A stretch of DNA of 64,000 nt from Ruegeria sp. AD91A (GCF_003443535.1 NZ_CP031946.1:248001-312000), one strand, 5' to 3'. Counted from the stretch's first letter, positions 28,115 to 37,325 are shown. Program-made: numbers and translations. Notes: generated by a model not told the origin, from the letters alone.

Positions 28115-28144
28115 TACGGCCAGATCCGCAAGGATCTGGCCGTA
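28115..28144 (+). terminator. Perfect 13-bp stem with GCAA tetraloop after the mutase gene
   Basis: The arms at 28115-28127 and 28132-28144 pair without mismatch around the GNRA-type loop GCAA. There is no T run on the plus strand; on the minus strand TGTTTTCG follows. It lies 56 bp after the mutase stop and 20 bp before the next ATG. It may end transcription, or protect the mutase mRNA from 3' decay. Confidence 0.55.
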
Positions 28145-28164
28145 AAACTTGCAGGAGGTGGCGC

Positions 28165-28767
28165 ATGTTACTGGATCATCTGGCCGTCGCGGGTGAAACG
28201 CTGGAAGACGCAACTGCCCATATCGAACAAGCGCTTGGCGTTGCGCTGCAACCCGGCGGCAAGCACGAGACGTTCGGGACATACAACAAGTTGCTGGGTC
28301 TCAGGGGCGGGCTCTATCTGGAAGCGATTGCGGTCGACCCGCAGGCGCAAACTCCGGGCAGAACGCGGTGGTTCGATCTGGACCGCTTTGAGGGCAGCCC
28401 GCGTCTGACCAACTGGATTTGCCGGGTCGAGGATATCGAAGCCTCGCTTTCGATGTTTCCAGATGGTGTCGGGAAACCGATCGACCTGACCCGGGGGGCG
28501 TTACGATGGCGCATGGCGGTTTCGCCAACCGGGCGCTTGCCGTTCGACAACCTGTTTCCCGCACTTATCGAATGGCAGGGCGACCTTCACCCGGTCGACA
28601 TGCTGCAAGACAGCGCCTGTCGGCTGCGGCGTTTGGTTGTGTACCACCCGGATGCATTGACGCTGGCCAAACATCTGGGTGCATTGGATCATGTGGTGTT
28701 CGACACCGGCCCGGCCGCGCTCAGGGCGGAATTCGAGACTCCTCATGGGATTCGGGTGCTGGAATGA
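28165..28767 (+). CDS. VOC-superfamily (glyoxalase-like) protein
   Basis: A 200-residue protein opening with LLDHLAVAGETLEDATAHIEQALG, the first beta-alpha-beta unit of a glyoxalase-like VOC domain, with a second unit near residues 150-175 (LVVYHPDALTLAKHLGALDHV). A metal-binding histidine near residue 5 fits the family; no full set of ligands can be assigned. Substrate unknown. AGGAGGT stands before the ATG. The stop overlaps the next gene's start (ATGA), so it is translated together with the acetyltransferase. Confidence 0.75.
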   Translation: MLLDHLAVAGETLEDATAHIEQALGVALQPGGKHETFGTYNKLLGLRGGLYLEAIAVDPQAQTPGRTRWFDLDRFEGSPRLTNWICRVEDIEASLSMFPDGVGKPIDLTRGALRWRMAVSPTGRLPFDNLFPALIEWQGDLHPVDMLQDSACRLRRLVVYHPDALTLAKHLGALDHVVFDTGPAALRAEFETPHGIRVLE

Positions 28768-29252
28768 TCATTCGCCCGGCCATGCGGGCGGATGCGCCCG
28801 CAATCGCCAGGATCACCAATGCGATCATTCGCGAGTCCTTGATCACGTTCACGACCGATGAGCGCAGCACGACGCAAATCACCGAGGACATCTCGGCGCG
28901 GGGCACCGGATTTCTGGTCGCCGAACATGATGGGCAAGTTGTTGGTTTTGCTACCTATGCCCAGTTTCGTGCGGGTCCCGGATACGCGCAGACGCGCGAA
29001 CACTCGATCCAGCTGTCACCGGACGCGCGCGGAAAGGGCGTTGGGCGTGCTTTGATGCAAGCGCTGGAGGAGGCCGCACGAACCGACGGGCTGCATGTGT
29101 TGGTTGCAGGCATCTCCTCGGCCAATCCGGGCGCTGTGGCGTTCCACGCGGCGCTGGGCTTTTTGCAGGTTGGTCGAATGCCCGAAGTAGGGTTCAAATG
29201 GGGTCAACGGCTGGATCTTGTGCTGATGCAGAAAATTCTTTCGCCTGAGTGA
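28764..29252 (+). CDS. GNAT N-acetyltransferase, phosphinothricin-acetyltransferase-like
   Basis: A 162-residue GNAT enzyme. IIRPAMRADAPAIARITNAII at the start, then FLVAEHDGQVVGFATYAQFR, the acetyl-CoA loop SPDARGKGVGRALMQAL at about residues 86-102, and SSANPGAVAFHAALGFLQVG near the end are typical of the phosphinothricin acetyltransferase (Pat/MddA) group, which also acetylates methionine sulfoximine or sulfone. It overlaps the VOC gene by four bases. Confidence 0.82.
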   Translation: MIIRPAMRADAPAIARITNAIIRESLITFTTDERSTTQITEDISARGTGFLVAEHDGQVVGFATYAQFRAGPGYAQTREHSIQLSPDARGKGVGRALMQALEEAARTDGLHVLVAGISSANPGAVAFHAALGFLQVGRMPEVGFKWGQRLDLVLMQKILSPE

Positions 29253-29297
29253 TCTGTCGCACCTGACAGTCCCGGATTGTGACGCTAGTGTATGCCC

Positions 29298-29978
29298 ATG
29301 TCGATCTGGACCCGCATATCCGAAGCGCTCAGTGCGCTGGCCCAAGGCGAAAGCCTGACCGCAGTTTTTGAAAAACTGCGTTCGCCCCCGGAACGTTCGG
29401 TGGCGTTCACGATTGCAGTGATTGCGCTGGGCGCAAAAATGGCCAAGGCAGACGGTCAGGTGACACGAGACGAGGTTACGGCCTTCCGCGATGTGTTTCA
29501 GATCGCGCGTGAAGACGAAGAAGGTGCCGCGCGGGTCTTCAACATGGCCCGCACGGATGTGGCGGGGTATCAGGACTATGCCCGCAAGATCGCCCGGATG
29601 TTTGCCGAAGACAGCACCACGCTTTGCGACCTGATGGAAGGGCTGTTTCACATCGCCATGGCCGATGGGTTCTACCACCCAAATGAGAACGCGTTTTTGG
29701 AAGAAGTGAGCAAGATCTTCGGGCAGACCGACGCTCAATTCAAAGCATTGCGGGCGCGATTTGTGCCGGATGCTCCAAAAGATCCTTACACGGTTCTGGG
29801 TGTGCCGCAGGACATGCTATTGCCCGATATCCGCAAAGTCTGGCGACAACTGGTCCGCGAAACGCACCCGGACGCCATGATAGCGCGCGGTGTCCCGGAA
29901 GAGGCGATCAGACTGGCCGAGAAAAAGATGATCGATATCAACCGCGCCTGGGATGAGATCAACGGGGCGCGGGCCTGA
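29298..29978 (+). CDS. TerB-like domain plus DnaJ domain protein (DjlA-like)
   Basis: About 226 residues. A tellurite-resistance TerB-like helical domain covers about 30-150 (AVIALGAKMAKADGQVTRDEVTAF and IAMADGFYHPNENAFLEEV, both with the acidic metal-binding pattern), and a C-terminal J domain (about 160-225) has YTVLGV and the HPD motif in ETHPDAM. This is the DjlA layout but without an N-terminal membrane anchor, so probably a cytosolic co-chaperone for DnaK. An ATG six bases earlier (29292) is equally possible. Confidence 0.82.
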   Translation: MSIWTRISEALSALAQGESLTAVFEKLRSPPERSVAFTIAVIALGAKMAKADGQVTRDEVTAFRDVFQIAREDEEGAARVFNMARTDVAGYQDYARKIARMFAEDSTTLCDLMEGLFHIAMADGFYHPNENAFLEEVSKIFGQTDAQFKALRARFVPDAPKDPYTVLGVPQDMLLPDIRKVWRQLVRETHPDAMIARGVPEEAIRLAEKKMIDINRAWDEINGARA

Positions 29979-29982
29979 CAGG

Positions 29983-30984
29983 ATGCGGCTGGCGACCTAT
30001 AATATCGAATGGTTCGCAAATCTTTTTGATCAAAAAGACAGTCTGATTGTCGATGACACCTGGTCCGGTCGGCATGACGTCACCAAGGCGCAGCAGGTCG
30101 AGGCGATTGCCAAAGTGCTGACCGCGATTGATGCAGACGCGGTATTGATCGTCGAGGCTCCGAACACCGGTAAACGCCAGAATACGGTGCGGGCCCTGCA
30201 AACCTTTGCCGAGGCGTTTGATCTGCGCACCTCTGACGCGGTGATGGGGTTTGCCAACGACACGCATCAGGAGCTGGCGCTGCTTTACGACAGGACCGTT
30301 CTTACCGCGCGCCATGATCCCAGGGGTGACATCGACGACCCGTTGGCCCCCCGGTTCGATAGCGAGTTCAGGATCGATCTGGATATAGATGCGACCGAGG
30401 ATGTTGTGCGGTTTTCCAAACCACCGATGGAATTGGCGGCGACCACGCAATCGGGCCGCGAGGTCCGGCTGATCGGCGCTCATTTGAAATCCAAGGCTCC
30501 GCATGGGGCTGAGTCGCGGGATGAGGCGATCCGTATCTCGATTGCCAACCGCCGCAAGCAACTGGCGCAGGCGGTCTGGCTGGCCAGGCGGGTCGAGTTG
30601 CACGTTGCAAACCAAGAACCTGTCATTTTGCTGGGAGACCTGAACGACGGTCCCGGGCTGGATGAGTTCGAACATCTGTTCGGCCGGTCTTCGGTCGAGA
30701 TTTTGCTGCAAGCGGGGTTGTTCGACCCGCACGCGGTGACTGCTCATGGATTTCGGCCCGGATCGATACCCTCCACGGCCCGCTTTGCCCGCCCGAAAGA
30801 AGGCAGGTTTCTCGAGGCTCTTCTGGATTACATAATGATTACCCAGGATCTGCGTGCATACCGTCCGGCCTGGCGTATTTGGCATCCGTTTCGCGACGCG
30901 GTCTGCTGGTCCGCACCGGACCTGCGACAGGCGCTGTTGACGGCGTCGGATCATTTCCCGGTCACGCTGGACATCGGCCTGTGA
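29983..30984 (+). CDS. Endonuclease/exonuclease/phosphatase-family protein
   Basis: A 333-residue protein with the four-layer DNase I-like fold: LATYNIEWFANLF at the N-terminus (metal-binding N and E), LIGAHLKSKAPHG near residue 165, LLGDLNDGPGLDEFEHLFG near 220 and ASDHFPVTLDI at the end (catalytic D-H pair). No signal peptide. Substrate may be nucleic acid, phosphoinositol or another phosphodiester. It starts four bases after the TerB/DnaJ gene's stop, so the two are translationally coupled. Confidence 0.85.
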   Translation: MRLATYNIEWFANLFDQKDSLIVDDTWSGRHDVTKAQQVEAIAKVLTAIDADAVLIVEAPNTGKRQNTVRALQTFAEAFDLRTSDAVMGFANDTHQELALLYDRTVLTARHDPRGDIDDPLAPRFDSEFRIDLDIDATEDVVRFSKPPMELAATTQSGREVRLIGAHLKSKAPHGAESRDEAIRISIANRRKQLAQAVWLARRVELHVANQEPVILLGDLNDGPGLDEFEHLFGRSSVEILLQAGLFDPHAVTAHGFRPGSIPSTARFARPKEGRFLEALLDYIMITQDLRAYRPAWRIWHPFRDAVCWSAPDLRQALLTASDHFPVTLDIGL

Positions 30985-31021
30985 CCTTTCACGCCTGCGG
31001 CAGGGGGACTATATATCAGGT

Positions 31022-31396
31022 ATGAAACACGTTTTGCTGATCAGCATGATCACGGCTGGCATTGCCGCACCCGCCATGTCGCAGGAGGAAAACAGCAAAT
31101 CCCTGATGGAGCAGGGGGCTGAACTGTTTTTTGAAGGTCTGCGCAAGGAAATGGAACCGGCGCTGGATGAGCTGCTGGGCCTCGCGGATGAGTTTGGCCC
31201 GGCGATGCAGTCGTTCTTGCGGGAAATGGGCCCGGCACTGGCCGAGCTGGGGGCTGAGATCAAGGACTGGAGCGCTTATGAAGCGCCCGAGATCTTGCCT
31301 AATGGCGACATCATCATCCGAAGGAAGCAGGCCGAGGAACCGCCAGAGCCTGAAGACGAGAGTGAAGAGTTGCCCGAAGGGGCAACTGATATCTGA
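31022..31396 (+). CDS. Conserved exported hypothetical protein
   Basis: A 124-residue protein with signal peptide (KHVLLISMITAGIAAPAMSQ), a helical amphipathic middle (LMEQGAELFFEGLRKEMEPALDELL) and a very acidic tail (PPEPEDESEELPEG). Similar small proteins are widespread in roseobacters, and I recall them often carrying unsupported names such as ATPase; no ATPase motif is present. TATATA at 31010-31015 may be its promoter -10. Its stop lies 12 bp from the converging ppx stop. Confidence 0.75.
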   Translation: MKHVLLISMITAGIAAPAMSQEENSKSLMEQGAELFFEGLRKEMEPALDELLGLADEFGPAMQSFLREMGPALAELGAEIKDWSAYEAPEILPNGDIIIRRKQAEEPPEPEDESEELPEGATDI

Positions 31397-31408
31397 TCGG
31401 ATCGATGG

Positions 31409-32953
31409 TCAGCCCCTGATGATCACGCGCGTATCGGATTTCAGGGCGTTTGCCAGAGAATTCAGGCGCGCTTCGGCAACTTCGCTGAACAGGGGGGCCG
31501 CTGCTTCGGGCAGATACAGCTCCAACTCGCGCTTTTTGGGGTAGAATTTCAGGCGCCCCATATTGGCGTCATTATGCATCCACAGCATCGCGCCAAAGCG
31601 CATCGCCTTGCCCAAGATCTCGGCCTCTTTCTGGCCTCTTTCGTCCAGCAGATCATACAAGGGTGCAAACCGGTTGCCCTCGCGTTTGTTGCGATACCGG
31701 TGCTGCAAGGCCAGCCCGATAAAGACACGTTCGGAATGCTTCAAACCACCCAGATTGGCGCGGGTGACGTTGTCGAAACAGACTTCGGCCCGGTAGTCGG
31801 GATGAGCACGCCAGCTGACATCGTGCAGCAGGCACGCAGCCTTGATCAGTCGAACGCTGCTGGGGGGGGCAGATTTGAACAGCGGCATCACGAAATCGTA
31901 GAGGTTGCGACCAAATCCGGGCAGGCGGGCATCCTTGGATTCGGAAAAAAGGCTTGCTTCGATCAACGGGTCGCGGTCGCGTAATTCCTGCGACATCTGT
32001 TCATACAGCAATCCTTCACGGATACCGTAGCTGGAAATGGCGATATCCTTTGGTTTGAACGTTCGGATCAGCCGGGCCAGAACATCCATCGCGTAGGGGA
32101 TGAGCGACATGCGCGAGCTGGATACACCGGCCTGGCTGCGCAGCTTTTCATGATCGTTCTTTTCAATGAACTTGATCGTTTCGCGGACCTGTTTTGTCGT
32201 CATGCGGTATTCATGCAGAACGATCAGCGGATAGCCTCGCCGCAGCATGTCCAGCCGGGCAAATGCCCGCCAGCTGCCGCCAACCAGAAACAGACGATCC
32301 CGCTGCGGACCCATCTCATCGCGCAGCTTTTCCATCGTGCTTTTGATATGGGCCTTGCGTGCACGCCGTCCGCCCTTGATATCTCGCAGTTTCAGTGGCC
32401 CGAGCGCCGAGGTCAGGCGGCGGCCCACCTGACCGTCCCCGATCTCGGCCAGCTCCATCGAAGATCCGCCGATGTCGCAGATCAGGCCATAGGCGCCGGG
32501 CCATCCCAGCAACACACCCTGAGCTGAAAAACGGGCTTCTTCTTCTCCGGTGATGACTTCCACGTGCAGCCCGGTTTCCGCCTTCACCTGATTGCAGAAA
32601 TCCGGTCCGTCCTTGGCCTCGCGTACAGCTGCCGTGGCCACGACATGCAGACCCGGCAATTCCAGATCCACCGCCAGATTCTGAAACCGTCGCAGCGCCG
32701 CCAGCGCACGTTCGCGTCCACGCGGATTCAGTCGACCGGTCTCGGACAGGCCCGCGCCCAATTCGCACATGACCTTTTCATTGTAGAAATAGGCCGGCGA
32801 TCGGGCCGCACCGTCAAAGATGACCATTCGGACCGAGTTGGATCCGACATCGACAACTCCGACACGCGACAATGCCCGGGTTCCAGGCTCGTCGAACAGT
32901 GGCTTTCCGAAAGGCCCCCAATCAGGGATGTCGGTTGCAGCGGTCTGATCCAT
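31409..32953 (-). CDS. ppx: Exopolyphosphatase, Ppx/GppA family
   Basis: A 514-residue Ppx/GppA protein. The phosphate-1 loop GVVDVGSNSVRMVIFD is at about residues 31-46, the phosphate-2 region LICDIGGSSMELAEI near 155, and an HD-like C-terminal helical domain has AACLLHDVSWRAHPDYRAE near 370. It removes phosphate from polyphosphate chain ends or acts on pppGpp. ATG at 32953 was preferred over a GC-rich extension upstream. It follows hdaA by 49 bp on the same strand; the ppk gene often placed between them in related bacteria is absent. Confidence 0.9.
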   Translation of the reverse strand: MDQTAATDIPDWGPFGKPLFDEPGTRALSRVGVVDVGSNSVRMVIFDGAARSPAYFYNEKVMCELGAGLSETGRLNPRGRERALAALRRFQNLAVDLELPGLHVVATAAVREAKDGPDFCNQVKAETGLHVEVITGEEEARFSAQGVLLGWPGAYGLICDIGGSSMELAEIGDGQVGRRLTSALGPLKLRDIKGGRRARKAHIKSTMEKLRDEMGPQRDRLFLVGGSWRAFARLDMLRRGYPLIVLHEYRMTTKQVRETIKFIEKNDHEKLRSQAGVSSSRMSLIPYAMDVLARLIRTFKPKDIAISSYGIREGLLYEQMSQELRDRDPLIEASLFSESKDARLPGFGRNLYDFVMPLFKSAPPSSVRLIKAACLLHDVSWRAHPDYRAEVCFDNVTRANLGGLKHSERVFIGLALQHRYRNKREGNRFAPLYDLLDERGQKEAEILGKAMRFGAMLWMHNDANMGRLKFYPKKRELELYLPEAAAPLFSEVAEARLNSLANALKSDTRVIIRG

Positions 32954-33002
32954 GTGTCTTCCAGATAATGCTGTGTGAGGATGCGAAATTGGCGGGTGCG
33001 GG

Positions 33003-33692
33003 TCAATCACCCGTCTCGATCTCATCCGGGCTCATGTTCAGGACCCGCACGGCCAGGGAACGGGTGATGTCGCGCTTTTCCATGAGGGCCAATTGATCCA
33101 GCTGCGCAACCACGTCGGCCGCAGTTTCAAATCGCCGATCCATGTGTTTGACCAGATAGGCGATTACTTCGGGGCCGGGGTTCAGCTGCCGATCTACGAA
33201 CAGTTTGGCCAGAACCGCACCCAGCAACGCATCGTCGGGCGGATCCAGCGCCACGTGATGGGCGCCTTCGACCCGGCTTTGCAGGTCGGCCAGTGGCAAT
33301 TCCCAGAATTTCGGGGCCAGCCGACCAGTCATCAGCAGGGCGTTCCCTTCGGCCAGAACCAGATTGTGCAGATGAAAAAGCGTTTTTTGCTGGTCGGTAT
33401 CGTCGGCGATCATGGGCACGTCTTCGACGGCAATTGGCCTGCGTGCCAGATCCGGGACGTCGTCATACCGCAGGTCAGCGGCCTGAATGATGCGTCCGCC
33501 GGTTTCCGCGGCCCAGACATGCGCCAGATGGGTTTTTCCTGCGCCAGCCGGGCCAGTCAGAACGAGCTTGTTTCCCGGCCAGGATGTGGCCGAGATCATC
33601 GCCACGGCCAAAGCATTGGCTGGCGACACAAAGAAATCTTCTCGCCCGAGCGCAGTCTTGGCGGGCAGATCAAAGCTGAGTTGTCGGGCCAT
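33003..33692 (-). CDS. hdaA: DnaA-regulating protein HdaA (DnaA-like ATPase domain)
   Basis: A 229-residue protein with only the AAA+ part of DnaA. RQLSFDLPAK at the N-terminus is the clamp-binding motif (QLSFDL) by which Hda proteins bind the replication sliding clamp; LTGPAGAGKTHLAHVW is Walker A near residue 46, and AVEDVP is the degenerate Walker B region. Known members stimulate ATP hydrolysis by DnaA after initiation. The start abuts the stop of the AI-2E family gene. Confidence 0.92.
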   Translation of the reverse strand: MARQLSFDLPAKTALGREDFFVSPANALAVAMISATSWPGNKLVLTGPAGAGKTHLAHVWAAETGGRIIQAADLRYDDVPDLARRPIAVEDVPMIADDTDQQKTLFHLHNLVLAEGNALLMTGRLAPKFWELPLADLQSRVEGAHHVALDPPDDALLGAVLAKLFVDRQLNPGPEVIAYLVKHMDRRFETAADVVAQLDQLALMEKRDITRSLAVRVLNMSPDEIETGD

Positions 33693-34766
33693 TTACTCGG
33701 TTTCCTGATCCTGACCTTCAAGACCGGTATAAAGTCGGCTGTCCAGGTACAGCGATGTGGCAAATCGGGTCAGCACGCCCAATGCTGCGGCCACGGGCAC
33801 GGCGATCAGCATGCCGACAAACCCGAACAAAGCCCCAAAGACAGACAGGGCCAGCAGCAGCCAGACCGGGTGCAGCCCGACAGAGCTGCCCACCAGCTTG
33901 GGTGTCAGGAAATTTCCCTCGGTGACCTGTCCGATGGCAAAGATGCCCGCGATCAGCCCGATATGAGCCCAATCACCCCAGAACTGAAACAGCGCCAGCC
34001 CGATGGCCAATGAGCCTCCGATCAGGGCGCCCAGATAAGGGATGAACGTGACCAATCCCGCAATGAAACCCACAATCAGGCCAAATTGCAGACCGGCAAG
34101 CATCAGGGCAACCGCATAATAGGTGCCAAGGATAAGGCAGACCGTTCCCATCCCGCGCACGAAAGAGGCCAGCACGGCGTCAATCTCACCGGCCAGCCGC
34201 CTGATGGTGGGGGCATGGTCACGCGGCAGGAGCTCTCCAATGCGGGCGATCATGCGATCCCAGTCCAGCAGCAAGTAAACAGCCACGACGGGTACGATCA
34301 CCAGAAGGACAACAATATTTATCGCAGACCCAAGTGAAGCAATAACCGTTTCCAGAACATCCCCTGTCTTGGATTTCAGTGTTTCGCCGAAGGACAAAAG
34401 CATCTGATGCGTGTTCGACTCCCGATCCAGTAAGGACGGGAACTGTTTTTCAATGAACCCGCGCAATTGCTTGAACAGATCGGGCAGAACGTCGATCAGA
34501 TCCAGCAGCTGGGTGATAAGAGCAGGTACCACCATCAAAATTGCAAGTACAAATCCCAAAACACCTACGACGGTGATAATTGCCGTGGCGGCCATACGCG
34601 ACAGGCCCAGCCGCTCCAGCCGATCCGCAACGGGATCAAGGAAGTATGCAATTGCTCCGCCAATGACGAAGGGCAGCAGGACATCCCCCAAGGCCCAGAG
34701 GATCAACACAAAGACCGCAGCGGCGACGCTCCAGTATCTCAGCTGATCCTTTACCGGCAAAGCCAT
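33693..34766 (-). CDS. AI-2E family (TqsA/PerM-like) transporter
   Basis: A 357-residue protein with about eight helices; the AI-2E family signature regions are DPVADRLERLGLSRMAATAI near residue 45 and IPYLGALIGGSLAIGLALF near 250. Members export autoinducer-2 or act as ion antiporters; in alphaproteobacteria the position just upstream of hdaA is common. Its stop touches the hdaA start codon, so the pair is an operon. Confidence 0.88.
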   Translation of the reverse strand: MALPVKDQLRYWSVAAAVFVLILWALGDVLLPFVIGGAIAYFLDPVADRLERLGLSRMAATAIITVVGVLGFVLAILMVVPALITQLLDLIDVLPDLFKQLRGFIEKQFPSLLDRESNTHQMLLSFGETLKSKTGDVLETVIASLGSAINIVVLLVIVPVVAVYLLLDWDRMIARIGELLPRDHAPTIRRLAGEIDAVLASFVRGMGTVCLILGTYYAVALMLAGLQFGLIVGFIAGLVTFIPYLGALIGGSLAIGLALFQFWGDWAHIGLIAGIFAIGQVTEGNFLTPKLVGSSVGLHPVWLLLALSVFGALFGFVGMLIAVPVAAALGVLTRFATSLYLDSRLYTGLEGQDQETE

Positions 34767-34855
34767 GGCGATCCCCTTGTTCAGGCCCTTGCCGGTGTTC
34801 TTGGCGTATCAAAGCCCATGATGCAAGCGCTTCATTGGGAAGGGCTTTGCCGGCT

Positions 34856-35830
34856 TCAATCGTGCAACGTCCCCAGTTCCGGGGTGCCTTCTTCCGCGGT
34901 TTCATCGGGCCAGTTGGTGCGCCAGATTTCCGCCGACCAGTGACCACAATGAACTGCCGGACGGTCGAAGCCGGGCAGGGCGGGCAACAATGGTTCAACA
35001 ATGACGTCATGGCGGGGTACGGCGAAATAGGGGAACGAGTACCGCTCTTTGCCCGATCTGTTCACCACCCGATGTGGCGTGGATTTCAACCGCCCGCCTG
35101 ACCACAGCTCCAGCATGTCGCCGATATTAACCACAAAGCCGCCAAGTGGGCAGTCCGGTGAAATCCACTTGCCGCTGCGGGTCTGCACCTCGAGCCCGCC
35201 CACCGGGTCAGGCGCGATGATGGTCAGTGCGTCCGTATCCTTGTGCGGATGGATGCCATAGCCCGCTTCATCCGCAGCCTGCGGGGGATAGTGTAGCAGT
35301 GTCATATTGGTCATCGGGTTTCGGAACGCGTCGCGCAAAATGCCAGAGGTCAAGCCCAGGCCGGATTCCAATGCGCCCAGCAACAGATCAGTGACACGGT
35401 CCAATTGACTCCAATAACTCAGGATGACCTCTTTGGCCTCGGGGACTTCAGCGGGCCACAGGTTCGGGCCGTACAGGGCACACTCAGCGCGCACGGGATC
35501 GGTGGCGGCAACCTCGTGGTGCAGTTTGTAACCCTCGTATTTGTCGGCTTTCCCGGATCCATCGTTGGGTGTGAAAAAACCCATCGGGATAAAACCGCGA
35601 TAATTCTCGCGCGTGATGGCCTGATCCCATTTGCGGGAGTCTGTGATGGCAAAGATCTCTCGTGTGGTCTGACGGACGTGATCCACACATTGCTGAGACA
35701 CATCTGTCCCGGTGATGGACAGAAACCCGATCCCCGCGCAGGCTTCAATAATGCTCTGTACCGTCGCATCAAAGGCTGCGGTGCCATGATCGTACAGCGG
35801 CGAGATGTCTATTGTCGGAATGTTGTCCAT
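34856..35830 (-). CDS. 2-oxoglutarate/Fe(II) oxygenase, isopenicillin-N-synthase-like
   Basis: A 324-residue non-haem iron oxygenase. The N-terminal DIOX_N part starts NIPTIDISPLYD; the jelly-roll core has iron ligands in GIHPHKDTDALT (H and D near 204-206) and TPHRVVN (H near 262), with the 2-oxoglutarate-binding R-x-S in GKERYSFPYF. Members hydroxylate or desaturate small molecules, including plant-hormone-like substrates and antibiotics; the substrate here is unknown. Its ATG overlaps the stop of the upstream flavoprotein gene, so both act in one pathway. Confidence 0.85.
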   Translation of the reverse strand: MDNIPTIDISPLYDHGTAAFDATVQSIIEACAGIGFLSITGTDVSQQCVDHVRQTTREIFAITDSRKWDQAITRENYRGFIPMGFFTPNDGSGKADKYEGYKLHHEVAATDPVRAECALYGPNLWPAEVPEAKEVILSYWSQLDRVTDLLLGALESGLGLTSGILRDAFRNPMTNMTLLHYPPQAADEAGYGIHPHKDTDALTIIAPDPVGGLEVQTRSGKWISPDCPLGGFVVNIGDMLELWSGGRLKSTPHRVVNRSGKERYSFPYFAVPRHDVIVEPLLPALPGFDRPAVHCGHWSAEIWRTNWPDETAEEGTPELGTLHD

Positions 35831-37194
35831 CAGTGAATCCTGACCCCCTGACGCTCTAGTTCCGTGTGTACAGGTGCCAGATTCAATTGGTCCAGTTCCT
35901 GATTGCCCTTCAGCGACATCGCGGCTGCAACGCCCGCGCCCTGACCCATGACTGCGCAGCAGGCCATGTTTCGCGTGGCAGCATGGGCCACCCGGTCGGC
36001 ACCGTGTGACCGTCCCGCAACCAACAGGCCTTTGATGCCCCTGGGCAGCATCGAGCGGTACGGGACCTGCATATACCGCCCCGTGGTCGGCAGGATCAGG
36101 ATGCCATACCCGTCGATGAATTCGGGGTAGATGCCGATCGTGTCCTCGAACCGGCCCTGATGACGGGCGTCGTTTTCGGTCACGTTGTAAATCGCATCGA
36201 TCTTGCGGGTGTCACGAATACCGATGGTCATCCCGAAATTCCGCAGCCGCGCGTTCTCGCAACCGGGCATAAACCGGCGCAAAGCTTCGATAGCCATCAT
36301 CGATTGGCGGCGCCCTTCGATTTCACCGCGCGTCAGGCTGTCGGGGTCGGTACCATCGATCTCGGCCAGGTGGATGAGGTTCATGTAGGTGAGTTCGCCT
36401 GTGTCATGCATCGCGCCCCAGGTGCCGGCGATGGTGTTCAGATTCGGCGGGATCAGACCTTCATCAATCGCCTGCTGGAAGGGCTTGTGCACGAAGGGTG
36501 AGAACATGTCGTCCTCTTTCCCGCTGGTTTCGATATTCCACTCACCGCCGCCGCCCCAGTCCTTGTAGGTCTGCGGGTCTGCTTTGACGCCCTCGATAAA
36601 GGCACGTTTGTCGACGCCCGCCAGGTGGAACATGACAGACGCGGCCATCATGTCTTCCCGTGGCGTTTTATGCGTCGGAGCCCCCGCGCGATGGGCCACA
36701 TCGGCGTCGCCGGTGGCATCGATTACCACCTTGGCCAGTATCGCCTCACGCCCGGCCTTGGATTCGGTGATGATGCCGATGATCCGGTCACCTTCCATGA
36801 TGGGGGCGACGAATTGCCGGTGCAGCATTGGGTAAACACCCGCCTCTTCGACCAGCTTGTCCGCCACCAGCTTGAACCCCTCACTGTCGAGTTCATAGCT
36901 GAGCGACTGGCTTTCGGGCACCGCCGCGCCCATCTCTTTGGCGCGGGTTTCAAATTCCATCCCGATGCCGCCTGCCTCGACGGTTTGCTCGTGTCGGTAC
37001 CACGCGAACCCTTCGACGCCGACGGCGGTGATGTTGCCGCCCATGCACCCGAACCGGTCAACCAGCGAGACGTCCACACCGGTCCGCGCTGCGGCCAGTG
37101 CTGCGGCCAAACCGGCAGGACCGGACCCGACGACCAGCACGTCTGTAGAGTGGATAACGGGAATGCTGCGGGCGGGTTCCTGAATGGTCTGCAT
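35830..37194 (-). CDS. FAD-dependent oxidoreductase (FAD_oxidored family)
   Basis: A 454-residue flavoprotein. VLVVGSGPAGLAAALAAARTG near residues 18-38 binds FAD, FGCMGGNITAVGVEGFAWY follows, and VVIDATGDADVAHRAGAP near 155 and the final GLLVAGRSHGADRVAHAATRN complete the fold of the PF12831 group. The ATG at 37194 has GAGG five bases before it and is preferred over an in-frame TTG at 37227. It heads a two-gene operon with the 2-oxoglutarate oxygenase. Substrate unknown. Confidence 0.85.
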   Translation of the reverse strand: MQTIQEPARSIPVIHSTDVLVVGSGPAGLAAALAAARTGVDVSLVDRFGCMGGNITAVGVEGFAWYRHEQTVEAGGIGMEFETRAKEMGAAVPESQSLSYELDSEGFKLVADKLVEEAGVYPMLHRQFVAPIMEGDRIIGIITESKAGREAILAKVVIDATGDADVAHRAGAPTHKTPREDMMAASVMFHLAGVDKRAFIEGVKADPQTYKDWGGGGEWNIETSGKEDDMFSPFVHKPFQQAIDEGLIPPNLNTIAGTWGAMHDTGELTYMNLIHLAEIDGTDPDSLTRGEIEGRRQSMMAIEALRRFMPGCENARLRNFGMTIGIRDTRKIDAIYNVTENDARHQGRFEDTIGIYPEFIDGYGILILPTTGRYMQVPYRSMLPRGIKGLLVAGRSHGADRVAHAATRNMACCAVMGQGAGVAAAMSLKGNQELDQLNLAPVHTELERQGVRIH

Positions 37195-37325
37195 CAAGGC
37201 CTCATGGGTTTTGAGTTTGCGCCACAATTGGAGTTCCTGATTGGAGGGTCAATCAAAAAACCGACTGATGCGAAGTCGCAAAAACACCAATGCCCGATTG
37301 CCCCCGGCGGTGGTTTGACATAATC

